Below are positions 49,601 to 61,446 of a DNA stretch of 64,000 bases, piece after piece. The position numbers were made by a program, and so were the translations under genes. Within the stretch, counting starts at the first letter, position 1, and every line of letters starts with the position of its first letter. The DNA comes from Xanthostigma xanthostigma (lineage: Eukaryota; Arthropoda; Insecta; Raphidioptera; Raphidiidae): assembly GCA_963575645.1 (NCBI GenBank), contig OY754466.1, positions 31,280,001 to 31,344,000 of the forward strand, read 5' to 3'. The notes beneath the pieces were generated by a model. That model saw nothing but the letters and a program-made list of their open reading frames with translations, was not told the DNA's origin and did not search any database.

Positions 49601-50600
49601 TGCTTTATGACAATTAGGGCAAAGGGGTCCTTATAGGCAAAATTGCTTTATTTTACAAAGGTTAGTCTATTTTCACTATAACATTCAGGTTTGGATCATT
49701 CTCTCATAAGAAAATGCAAACTGCCTATTAACCATTATTTTAACGCATACAAGCAGTTTTTACATGCTTTATGACAATTAGGGGCACATGAGTCCTTATA
49801 GGCAAAATTGCTTTATTTCATGAAGGGTAAGTCTATTTACACTATAACATTCAGGTTTGGATCTTTCTCTCATAAGAAAATGCAAACTGCATATATACCA
49901 TTATTTAAACGCAGACAAGCAGTTTTTACATGCTTTACGACAATTAGGTGCAAATGAGTCTTTATAGGCAAAATTGCTTTATTTCATGAGGGTAAGTCTA
50001 CTTACACTATAACATTTAGGTTTGGATCATTCTCTCAAAAGAAAATGCAAACTGCATATTAACCAATATTTTAACGCACACAAACAGTTTTTACAAGCTT
50101 TATGACAATTAGGTGCAATTGAGTCCTTATAGGCAAAATTGCTTAATTTCATGAGGGTTAGTCTATTTACACTATAACATTTAGGTTTGGATCATTCTTT
50201 CATAAGAAAATGCAAACTGCATATTTACTATCATTATAAAGCATACAAGCAGTTTTTACATGCTTTATGACAATTAGGGGCACATGAGTCCTTATAGGCA
50301 AAATTGCTTTATTTCATGAGGGTAAGTCTATTTACACTATAACATTCAGGTTTTGATCATTCTCTCATAAGAAAATGCAAACTGCATATTAACCATTATT
50401 TTAACGCATACAAGCCGTTTTTACATGCTTTATGACAATTAGGGGTTAATGAGTCCTTATAGGCAAAATTGCTTTATTTCATGAAGGTTAGTCTATTTAC
50501 ACTATAACATTTAGGTTTGGATTATTCTCTCATAAGAAAATGCAAACTGCATATTAACCATTATTCGCAGACAAGCAGTTTTTACATGCTTTACGACAAT
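46611..50600 (+). repeat. Low-order satellite zone next to the insertion
   Basis: Monomers here show many private changes: CATAAAAAAATGC (about 46738, 47235, 47730), TATTTAGACTATAAC (about 47033, 49010), TTTCCACTATAAC (about 47365, 47695, 47860), CAAGTTTATGAC (about 48610), GCAGGTTTTAC (about 48764), AATTAGGGCAAAGGGG (about 49612) and GGGGTTAATGAG (about 50440). Only short echoes are visible, such as a TTTCCACT set at a 165-330-bp spacing. No multi-monomer unit repeats cleanly. Relative to the rest of the window this looks older or less often homogenised. Confidence 0.65.
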
Positions 50601-51060
50601 TGTGTGTAAATGAGTCCTTATAGGCAAAATTGCTTTTTTTTACTAAGGTAAGTCTATTTACACTATATCATTCAGGTTTGGATCATTCTCTCATAAGAAA
50701 ATGCAAACTGCATATTCACCATTATTTTAACGCATTCAAGCAGTTTTTACATGCTTTATGACAATTAGGGGCAAATGAGTCCTTATAGGCAAAATTGCTT
50801 TATTTCATTAAGGGTAAGTCTATTTACACTATAACATTCAGGTCTGGATCTTTCTCTCATAAGAAAATGCAAACTGCATATTAGCCATTATTTAAACGCA
50901 GACAAGCAGTTTTTACATGCTTTACGACAATTAGGTGCAAATGAGTCTTTATAGGCAAAATTGCTTTATTTCATGAGGGTAAGTCTATTTACACTATAAC
51001 ATTCAGGTTTGGATCATTCTCTCATAAGAAAATGCAAACTGCATATTAACCATTATTTTA

Positions 51061-52050
51061 ACGCATACAAGCAGTTTTTACAAGTTTTATGACAATTAGG
51101 TGCAAATGAGTCCTTATAGGCAAAATTGCTTTATTTCATGAGGGTTAGTCTATTTACACTATAACATTTAGGTTTGGATCATTCTTTCATAAGAAAATGC
51201 AAACTGCATATTTACTATCATTTTAACGCATACAAGCAGTTTTTACATGCTTTATGACTATTAGGGGCAAACCAGTCCTTATAGGCAAAATTGCTTTATT
51301 TCATAAAGGTAAGTCTATTTACACTATAACATTCAGGTTTGGATCATTCTCTCGTAAGAAAATGCAAACTGCATATTAACCATTTTTTTAACGCTGACAA
51401 GCTGTTTTTACATGCTTTACGACAATTAGGTGTAAATGAGTCCTTATAAGCGAAATTGCTTTATTTCACAAAGGTAAGTTTACTTACACTATAACATTCA
51501 GGTTTGGATCATTCTCTCACAAGAAAATGCAAACTGCATATTAACTATTATTTTAACGCATACAAGCAGTTTTTACATGCTTTATGACAATTAGGTGCAA
51601 ATGAGTCCTTATAGGCAAAATTGCTTTATTTCATGAGGGTAAGTCTATTTACACTATAACATTCAGGTTTGGATCATTCTCTCATAAGAAAATGCAAACT
51701 GAATATTGACTATCATTTTCACGCAGACAAGCAGTTTTTACATGGTTTACGACAATTAGGTGCAAATAAGTCCTTAAAGGCAAAATTGTTTTATTTCACA
51801 AAGGTAAGTCTACTTTCACTATAACATTCAGGTTTAGATCATTCTCTCATAAGAAAATGCAAACTGCATATTAACCATTATTTTAACGCAGAGAAGCAGT
51901 TTTTACATGCTTCACGACAATTGCGTGCAAATGAGTCCTTATAGGCAAAATTGCTTTATTTTACAAAGGTAAGTCTATTTACACTATAACATTCAGGTTT
52001 GGATCATTCTCTCATAAGAAAATGCAAACTGCATATTAACCATTATTTTA
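51061..52050 (+). repeat. 6-monomer HOR of 990 bp, copy 1
   Basis: CAAGTTTTATGAC (51091, 52081, 53071), TCTCGTAAG (about 51350, 52340, 53165), TTATAAGCGAAATTG, TCTCACAAG, GAATATTGACTATCATTTTC (51701, 52691, 53516) and GCAGAGAAGC (about 51890, 52880) recur at 990 bp between the first two copies. The unit holds six distinct monomers. Confidence 0.82.
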
Positions 52051-53040
52051 ACGCATACAAGCAGTTTTTACAAGTTTTATGACAATTAGGGGCAAATGAG
52101 TCCTTATAGGCAAAATTGCTTTATTCCATGAGGGTTAGTCTATTTACACTATAACATTTAGGTTTGGATCATTCTTTCATAAGAAAATGCAAACTGCATA
52201 TTTACTATCATTTTAACGCATACAAACAGTTTTTACATGCTTTATGACTATTAGGGGCAAACGAGTCCTTATAGGCAAAATTGCTTTATATCATGAAGGT
52301 AAGTCTATTTACACAATAACATTCAGGTTTGGATCATTCTCTCGTAAGAAAATGCAAACTGCATATTAACCATTTTTTTAACGCTGACAAGCAGTTTTTA
52401 CATGCTTTACGACAATTAGGTGTAAATGAGTCCTTATAAGCGAAATTGCTTTATTTCACAAAGGTAAGTCTACTTACACTATAACATTCAGGTTTGGATC
52501 ATTCTCTCACAAGAAAATGCAAACTGCATATTAACTATTATTTTAACGCATACAAGCAGTTTTTACATGCTTTATGACAATTAAGGGCAAATGAGTCCTT
52601 ATAGGCAAAATTGCTTTATTTCATGAGGGTAAGTCTATTTACACTATAACATTCAGGTTTGGATCATTCTCTCATAAGAAAATGCAAACTGAATATTGAC
52701 TATCATTTTCACGCAGACAAGCAGTTTTTACATGGTTTACGACAATTAGGTGCAAATAAGTCCTTAAAGGCAAAATTGTTTTATTTCACAAAGGTAAGTC
52801 TACTTTCACTATAACATTCAGGTTTAGATCATTCTCTCATAAGAAAATGCAAACTGCATATTAACCATTATTTTAACGCAGAGAAGCAGTTTTTACATGC
52901 TTCACGACAATTGCGTGCAAATGAGTCCTTATAGGCAAAATTGCTTTTTTTTACAAAGGTAAGTCTATTTACACTATAACATTCAGGTTTGGATCATTCT
53001 CTCATAAGAAAATGCAAACTGCATATTAACCATTATTTTA
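52051..53040 (+). repeat. 6-monomer HOR of 990 bp, copy 2
   Basis: Nearly identical to 51061-52050. Differences I see include TTATTCCATGAGG (about 52122), CACAATAAC (about 52313), ATACAAACAG (about 52221) and TGCTTTTTTTTAC (about 52944). Confidence 0.82.
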
Positions 53041-53865
53041 ACGCATACAAGCAGTTTTTACAAGTTTTATGACAATTAGGGGCAAATGAGTCCTTATAGG
53101 CAAAATTGCTTTATTTCATGAGGGTTAGTCTATTTACACTATACTATTTAGGTTTGGATCATTCTCTCGTAAGAAAATGCAAACTGCATATTAACCATTT
53201 TTTTAACGCTGACAAGCAGTTTTTACATGCTTTACGACAATTAGGTGTAAATGAGTCCTTATAAGCGAAATTGCTTTATTTCACAAAGGTAAGTTTACTT
53301 ACACTATAACATTCAGGTTTGGATCATTCTCTCACAGGAAAATGCAAACTGCATATTAACTATTATTTTAACGCATACAAACAGTTTTTACATGCTTTAT
53401 GACAATTAAGTGCAAATGAGTCCTTATCGGCAAAATTGCTTTATTTCATGAGGGTAAGTCTATTTACACTATAACATTCAGGTTTGGATCATTCTCTCAT
53501 AAGAAAATGCAAACTGAATATTGACTATCATTTTCACGCAGACAAGCAGTTTTTACATGGTTTACGACAATTAGGTGCAAATAAGTCCTTAAAGGCAAAA
53601 TTGTTTTATTTTACAAAGGTAAGTCTACTTTCACTATAACATTCAGGTTTGGATTATTCTCTCATAAGAAAATGCAAACTGCATATTAACCATTATTTTA
53701 ACGCAGACAAGCAGTTTTTACATGCTTCACGACAATTGTGTGTAAATGAGTCCTTATACGCAAAATTGCTTTATTTTACAAAGGTAAGTCTTTTTACACT
53801 ATATCATTCAGGTTTGGATCATTCTCTCATAAGAAAATGCAAACTGCATATTAACCATTATTTTA
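53041..53865 (+). repeat. 6-monomer HOR, copy 3 with one monomer lost (825 bp)
   Basis: It starts in register with copies 1 and 2, but near 53150 a hybrid unit (CACTATACTATTTAGG followed by TCTCGTAAG) skips the CATTCTTTCATAAG / GACTATTAGGGG monomer. The result is 5 monomers, 825 bp. The only ORF of more than 80 codons in the window (53649-53897) lies at its right end and is satellite sequence. Confidence 0.78.
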
Positions 53866-55030
53866 ACGCATTCAAGCAGTTTTTACATGCTTTATGACAA
53901 TTAGGGGCAAATGAGTCCTTATAGGCAAAATTGCTTTATTTCATTAAGGGTAAGTCTATTTACACTATAACATTCAGGTCTGGATCTTTCTCTCATAAGA
54001 AAATGCAAACTGCATATTAGCCATTATTTAAACGCAGACAAGCAGTTTTTACATGCTTTACGACAATTAGGTGCAAATGAGTCTTTATAGGCAAAATTGC
54101 TTTATTTCATGAGGGTAAGTCTATTTACACTTTAACATTCAGGTTTGGATCATTCTCTCATAAGAAAATGCAAACTGCATATTAACCATTATTTTAACGC
54201 ATACAAGCAGTTTTTACAAGTTTTATGACAATTAGGTGCAAATGAGTCCTTATAGGCAAAATTGCTTTATTTCATGAGGGTTAGTCTATTTACACTATAA
54301 CATTTAGGTTTGGATCATTCTTTCATAAGAAAATGCAAACTGCATATTTACTATCATTTTAACGCATACAAGCAGTTTTTACATGCTTTATGACTATTAG
54401 GGGCAAACGAGTCCTTATAGGCAAAAATGCTTTATTTCATAAAGGTAAGTCTATTTACACTATAACATTCAGGTTTGGATCATTCTCTCGTAAGAAAATG
54501 CAAACTGCATATTAACCATTTTTTTAACGCTGACAAGCTGTTTTTACATGCTTTACGACAATTAGGTGTAAATGAGTCCTTATAAGCGAAATTGCTTTAT
54601 TTCACAAAGGTAAGTTTACTTACACTATAACATTCAGGTTTGGATCATTCTCTCACAAGAAAATGCAAACTGCATATTAACTATTATTTTAACGCATACA
54701 AGCAGTTTTTACATGCTTTATGACAATTAGGTGCAAATGAGTCCTTATAGGCAAAATTGCTTTATTTCATGAGGGTAAGTCTATTTACACTATAACATTC
54801 AGGTTTGGATCATTCTCTCATAAGAAAATGCAAACTGAATATTGACTATCATTTTCACGCAGACAAGCAGTTTTTACATGGTTTACGACAATTAGGTGCA
54901 AATAAGTCCTTAAAGGCAAAATTGTTTTATTTCACAAAGGTAAGTCTACTTTCACTATAACATTCAGGTTTAGATCATTCTCTCATAAGAAAATGCAAAC
55001 TGCATATTAACCATTATTTTAACGCAGAGA
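53740..55030 (+). repeat. Copy of the 50604-51894 block (offset 3,136 bp)
   Basis: ATATCATTCAGG, CGCATTCAAGCAG (about 50732 and 53868), CAGGTCTGGATC (50841 and 53977), TATTAGCCATT, CAAGTTTTATGAC and TCTCGTAAG with CAAGCTG line up at an offset of 3,136 bp, 19 monomers. The three 990-bp-type copies lie between, so the 6-mer expansion appears to have occurred inside a larger duplicated unit. Confidence 0.75.
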
Positions 55031-55313
55031 AGCAGTTTTTACATGCTTCACGACAATTGCGTGCAAATGAGTCCTTATAGGCAAAATTGCTTTATTTTAC
55101 AAAGGTAAGTCTATTTACACTATAACATTCAGGTTTGGATCATTCTCTCATAAGAAAATGCAAACTGCATATTAACTATTATTTTAACGCATACAAGCAG
55201 TTTTTACATGCTTTATGACAATTAGGTGCAAATGAGTCCTTATAGGCAAAATTGCTTTATTTCATGAGGGTAAGTCTATTTACACTATAACATTCAGGTT
55301 TGGATCATTCTCT
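54511..55313 (+). repeat. 990-bp-offset pair, copy 1
   Basis: It matches 55501-56303: TTTTTTTAACGCTGACAAGC with CTG, TTATAAGCGAAATTG, AGTTTACTTAC, TCTCACAAG (54653 and 55643), GAATATTGAC (54837 and 55827), GGTTTAGATC and GCAGAGAAGC. A shorter 495-bp (3-monomer) step joins the copies, with GAATATTGAC also at 55332. Confidence 0.75.
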
Positions 55314-55500
55314 CATAAGAAAATGCAAACTGAATATTGACTATCATTTTCACGCAGACAAGCAGTTTTTACATGGTTTACGACAATTAGGTGCAAATAA
55401 GTCCTTAAAGGCAAAATTGTTTTATTTCACAAAGGTAAGTCTACTTTCACTATAACATTCAGGTTTGGATCATTCTCTCATAAGAAAATGCAAACTGCCT

Positions 55501-56303
55501 ATTAACCATTTTTTTAACGCTGACAAGCTGTTTTTACATGCTTTACGACAATTAGGTGTAAATGAGTCCTTATAAGCGAAATTGCTTTATTTCACAAAGG
55601 TAAGTTTACTTACACTATAACATTCAGGTTTGGATCATTCTCTCACAAGAAAATGCAAACTGCATATTAACTATTATTTTAACGCATACAAGCAGTTTTT
55701 ACATGCTTTATGACAATTAGGTGCAAATGAGTCCTTATAGGCAAAATTGCTTTATTTCATGAGGGTAAGTCTATTTACACTATAACATTCAGGTTTGGAT
55801 CATTCTCTCATAAGAAAATGCAAACTGAATATTGACTATCATTTTCACGCAGACAAGCAGTTTTTACATGGTTTACGACAATTAGGTGCAAATAAGTCCT
55901 TAAAGGCAAAATTGTTTTATTTCACAAAGGTAAGTCTACTTTCACTATAACATTCAGGTTTAGATCATTCTCTCATAAGAAAATGCAAACTGCATATTAA
56001 CCATTATTTTAACGCAGAGAAGCAGTTTTTACATGCTTCACGACAATTGCGTGCAAATGAGTCCTTATAGGCAAAATTGCTTTATTTTACAAAGGTAAGT
56101 CTATTTACACTATAACATTCAGGTTTGGATCATTCTCTCATAAGAAAATGCAAACTGCATATTAACTATTATTTTAACGCATACAAGCAGTTTTTACATG
56201 CTTTATGACAATTAGGTGCAAATGAGTCCTTATAGGCAAAATTGCTTTATTTCATGAGGGTAAGTCTATTTACACTATAACATTCAGGTTTGGATCATTC
56301 TCT
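55501..56303 (+). repeat. 990-bp-offset pair, copy 2
   Basis: The partner of 54511-55313. It ends where TCTCTCTTAAG replaces TCTCTCATAAG near 56303; that variant otherwise occurs only near 9206, 11347 and 15640, so the next units are from the 9-15 kb type family. Confidence 0.75.
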
Positions 56304-59300
56304 CTTAAGAAAATGCAAACTGCATATTTTATATCATTTTCACGCAGACAAGCAGTTTTCACATGTTTTACGACAATTAGGTGGAAATAAGTCCTTAAAG
56401 GCAAAATTGTTTTATTTCAGAAAGGTAAGTCTACTTTCACTATAACATTTAGGTTTGGATCATTCATTCATAAGAAAATGCAAACTGCATATTAACCATT
56501 ATTTTAACGCAGACAAGCAGTTTTTACATGCTTCACGACAATTGCGTTCAAATGAGTCCTTATAGGCAAAATTGCTTTATTTTACAAAGGTAAGTCTATT
56601 TACACTATAACATTCAGGTTTGGATAATTCTCTCATAAGAAAATGCAAACTGCATATTAACCATTATTTTACCGCTGACAAGCAGTTTTTACATGCTTTA
56701 CGACAATTAGGTGCAAATGAGTCCTTATAGGCAAAAGTGCTTTATTTCATGAGGGTAAGTCTTATTACACTATAACATTCAGGTTTGGATCATTCTCTCA
56801 TAAGAAAATGCAAACTGCATATTAACTATTATTTTAACGCATACAAGCAGTTTTTACAAGCTTTATGACAATTAGGTGCAAATGAGTCCTTATAGGCAAA
56901 ATTGCTTTATTTCATAAGGGTTAGTCTATTTACACTATAACATTTAGGTTTGGATCATTCTCTCATAAGAAAATGCAAACTGCATATTTACTATCATTTT
57001 AACGCATACAAGCAGTTTTTACATGCTTTATGACAATTAGGGGCAAATGAGTCCTTATAGGCAAAATTGCTTTATTTCATTAAGGTAAGTCTATTTACAC
57101 TATAACATTCAGGTTTGGATCATTCTCTCATAAGAAAATGCAAACTGCATATTAACCATTATTTTAACGCTGACAAGCAGTTTTTACATGCTTTACGACA
57201 ATTAGGTGCAAATGAGTCCTTATAGGCAAAATTGCTTTATTTCATTAAGGTAAGTCTTTTTACACTATAACATTTAGGTTTGGATCATTCTCTCATAAGA
57301 AAATGCAAACTGCATATTAACCATTATTTTAACGCATACAAGCAGTTTTACATGCTTTATGACAATTAGGGGCAAATGGGTCCTTATAGGCAAAATTGCT
57401 TTATTTTATGAAGGTAAGTCTATTTACACTAAAACATTCAGGTTTGGATCTGTCTCTCATAAGAAAATGCAAACTGCATATTAACCATTATTTAAACGCA
57501 GACAAGCAGTTTTTACATGCTTTACGACAATTAGGTGCAAATAAGTCTTTATAGGCAAAATTGCTTTATTTCAAGAGGGTAAGTCTATTTACACTATAAC
57601 ATTCAGGTTTGGATCATTCTCTCATAAGAAAATGCAAACTGCATATTAACCATTATTTTAACGCAGACAAGCAGTTTTTACATGCTTAACGACAATTAGG
57701 TGCAAATGAGTCCTTATAGGCAAAATTGCTTTATTTCACAAAGGTAAGTTAACTTACACTATAACATTCAGGTTTGGATCATTCTCTCACAGGAAAATGC
57801 AAACTGCATATTAACTATTATTTTAACGCATACAAGCAGTTTTTACATGCTTTATGACAATTAAGTGCAAATGAGTCCTTATCGGCAAAATTGCTTTATT
57901 TCATGAGGGTAAGTCTATTTACACTATAACATTCAGGTTTGGATCATTCTCTCATAAGAAAATGCAAACTGAATATTGACTATCATTTTCACGCAGACAA
58001 GCAGTTTTTACATGGTTTACGACAATTAGGTGCAAATAAGTCCTTAAAGGCAAAATTGTTTTATTTTACAAAGGTAAGTCTACTTTCACTATAACATTCA
58101 GGTTTGGATTATTCTCTCATAAGAAAATGCAAACTGCATATTAACCATTATTTTAACGCATACAAGCAGTTTTACATGCTTTATGACAATTAGGTGCAAA
58201 TGAGTCCTTATAGGAAAAATTGCTTTATTTCATGAGGGTAAGTCTATTTACACTATAACATTCAGGTTTGGATTATTCTCTCATAAGAAAATGCAAACTG
58301 AATATTGACTATTATTTTCACGCAGACAAGCAGTTTTTACATGGTTTAAGACAATTAGGTGCAAATAAGTCCTTAAAGGCAAAATTGTTTTATTTCACAA
58401 AGGTAAGTCTACTTTCACTATAACATTCAGGTTTGCATCATTCTCTCATAAGAAAATGCAAACTGCATATTCACCATTATTTTAACGCAGAGAAGCAGTT
58501 TTTACATGCTTCACGACAATTGCGTGCAAATGAGTCCTTATAGGCAAAATTGCTTTATTCTATAAAGGTAAGTCTATTTACACTATAACATTCAGGTTTG
58601 GATCATTTTTTCATAAGAAAATGCAATTTGCATATTTACCATTATTTTAACGCATACAAGCAGTTTTTACATGCTTTATGACAATAAGGGGCAAATGAGT
58701 CCTTATAGGCAAAATTGCTTTATTTCATGAAGGTAAGTCTATTTACACTATAACATTTAGGTTTGGATCATTCTCTCATAAGAAAATGCAAACTGCATAT
58801 TTACTATTATTTTAACGCATACAAGCAGTTTTACATGCTTTATGACTATTAGGGGCAAATGAGTCCTTATAGGCAAAATTGCTTTATTTCATGAAGGTAA
58901 GTCTATTTACACTATAACATTCAGGTTTGGATCATTCTCTCATAAGAAAATGCAAACTGCATATTAACCATTTTTTTTAACGCTGAAAAGCAATTTTTAC
59001 ATGCTTTATGACAATTAGAAGCAAATGAGTCTTTATAGGCAAAATTGCTTTATTTCATGAAGGTAAGTCTATTTACACTATAACATTCAGGTTTGGATCA
59101 TTCTCTCATAAGAAAATGTAAACTGCATATTAACCATTATTTTAACGCAGACAAGCAGTTTTTACATGCTTCACGACAATTGCGTGCAAATGAGTCCTTA
59201 TAGGCAAAATTGCTTTATTTTACAAAGGTAAGTCTATTTACATTATAACTTTCAGGTTTGGATCATTCTCTCATAAGAAAATGCAAACTGCATATTGACC

Positions 59301-60786
59301 ATTATTTTAACGCATACAAGCAGTTTTTACATGCTTAATGACAATTAGGTGCAAATGAGTCCTTATAGGCAAAATCGCTTTATTTCATGAAAGGTAAGTC
59401 TATTTACACTATAACATTCAGGTTTAGATCTTTATCTCATAAGAAAATGCAAACTGCATATTAACCATTATTTAAACGCAGACAAGCAGTTTTTACATGC
59501 TTTACGACAATTAGGTGCAAATGAGTCTTTATAAGCAAAATTGCTTTATTTCATGAGGGTAAGTCTATCTACACTATAACATTCAGGTTTGGATCATTCT
59601 CTCATAAGAAAATGCAAACTGCATATTTACTATCATTTTCACGCAGACAAGCAGTTTTTACATGCTTCACGACAATTGCATGCAAATGAGTCCTTATAGG
59701 CAAAATTGCTTTATTTTACAAAGGTAAGTCTATTTACACTATAACATTCAGGGTTAATTTATTCTCTCATAAGAAAATGCAAACTGCTTATTAACCATTA
59801 TTTTAACGCATACAAGCAGTTTTTACATGCTTTATGACAATTAGGGGCAAATAAGTCCTTATAGGCAAAATTGCTTTATTTTATGAAGGTAAGTCTATTT
59901 ACACTATAACATTCAGTTTTGGATCATTCTCTCATAAGAAAATGCAAACTGCATATTAACCATTATTTTAACGCATACAAGCTGTTTTTACATGCTTTAT
60001 GACAATTAGGTGCAAATGAGTCCTTATAGGCAAAATTGCTTTATTTCATGAGGGTTAGTCTATTTACACTTGAACATTTAGGTTTGGATCATTCTCTCAT
60101 AAGAAAATGCAAACTGCATATTTACTATCATTTTAACGCATACAAGCAGTTTTTACATGCTTTATTACAATTAAGTGCAAATGAGACCTTATAGGCAAAA
60201 TTGCTTTATTTCATGAAGGTAAGTCTATTTACACTATAACATTCAGGTTTGGATCATTCTCTCATAAGAAAATGCAAACTGCATATTAACCATTATATAT
60301 TCGCAGACAAGCAGTTTTTAAATGCTTTACGACAATTAGGTGCAAATGAGTCTTTATAAGCAAAATTGCTTTATTTCATGAGGGTAAGTCTATCTACACT
60401 ATAACATTCAGGTTTGGATCATTCTTTCATAAGAAAATGCAAACTGCATATTAAGCATTATTTTAACGCATACAAGCAGTTTTTACATGCTTTATGACAA
60501 TTAGGGGCAAATGGGTCCTTATAGGCAAAATTGCTTTATTTCATGAAGGTTAGTCTATTTACACTATAACATTCAGGTTTGGATTATTCTCTCATAAGAA
60601 AATGCAAACTGCATATTAACCATTATTTTAACGCAGACAAGCAGTTTTTACATGCTTTACGACAATTAGGTGCAAATGAGTCCTTATAGGCGAAATTGCT
60701 TTATTTCACAAAGGTTAGTTTACTTACACTATTACATTCAGGTTTGGATCATTCTCTCACAAGAAAATGCAAACTGCATATTAACT

Positions 60787-61116
60787 ATTATTTTAACGCA
60801 TACAAGCAGTTTTTACATGCTTTATGACAATTAGGGGCAAATGGGTCCTTATAGGCAAAATTGCTTTATTTCATGAAGGTTAGTCTATTTTCACTATAAC
60901 ATTCAGGTTTGGATCGTTCTCTCATAAGAAAATGCAAACTGCATATTATCCATTATTTTAACGCATACAAGCAGATTTTACATGCTTTATGACAATTAGG
61001 GGATAATGAGTCCTTATAGGCAAAATTGCTTTATTTTACAAAGGTAAGTTTATTTTCACTATAACATTCAGGTTTGGATCATTCTCTCATAAGAAAATGC
61101 AAACTGCATATTATAC
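60787..61116 (+). repeat. Two-monomer tandem duplication, copy 1 (330 bp)
   Basis: The rare GCAGATTTTACATG at about 60971 recurs 330 bp later at about 61301. GGGATAATGAG and AGTTTATTTTCAC recur with it. The pair of dimers is essentially identical. Confidence 0.8.
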
Positions 61117-61446
61117 ATTATTTTAACGCATACAAGCAGTTTTTACATGCTTTATGACAATTAGGGGCAAATGGGTCCTTATAGGCAAAATTGCTTTATT
61201 TCATGAAGGTTAGTCTATTTTCACTATAACATTCAGGTTTGGATCGTTCTCTCATAAGAAAATGCAAACTGCATATTATCCATTATTTTAACGCATACAA
61301 GCAGATTTTACATGCTTTATGACAATTAGGGGATAATGAGTCCTTATAGGCAAAATTGCTTTATTTTACAAAGGTAAGTTTATTTTCACTATAACATTCA
61401 GGTTTGGATCATTCTCTCATAAGAAAATGCAAACTGCATATTATAC
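61117..61446 (+). repeat. Two-monomer tandem duplication, copy 2 (330 bp)
   Basis: The adjacent twin of 60787-61116. The duplication ends at about 61460, where TTTACGACAATTAGGTGC replaces TTTATGACAATTAGGGGC. It is among the shortest and probably youngest amplification steps visible. Confidence 0.8.

Noticed and set aside
53649..53897. 82-codon ORF, the only ORF of this size in the window
   Set aside because: It begins at TTG, not ATG, and lies wholly inside two satellite monomers. The peptide is the same 55-residue translation of the 165-bp unit repeated one and a half times. It stays open only because the first unit has CACGAC where most have the TATGAC stop. No codon-level constraint is apparent.
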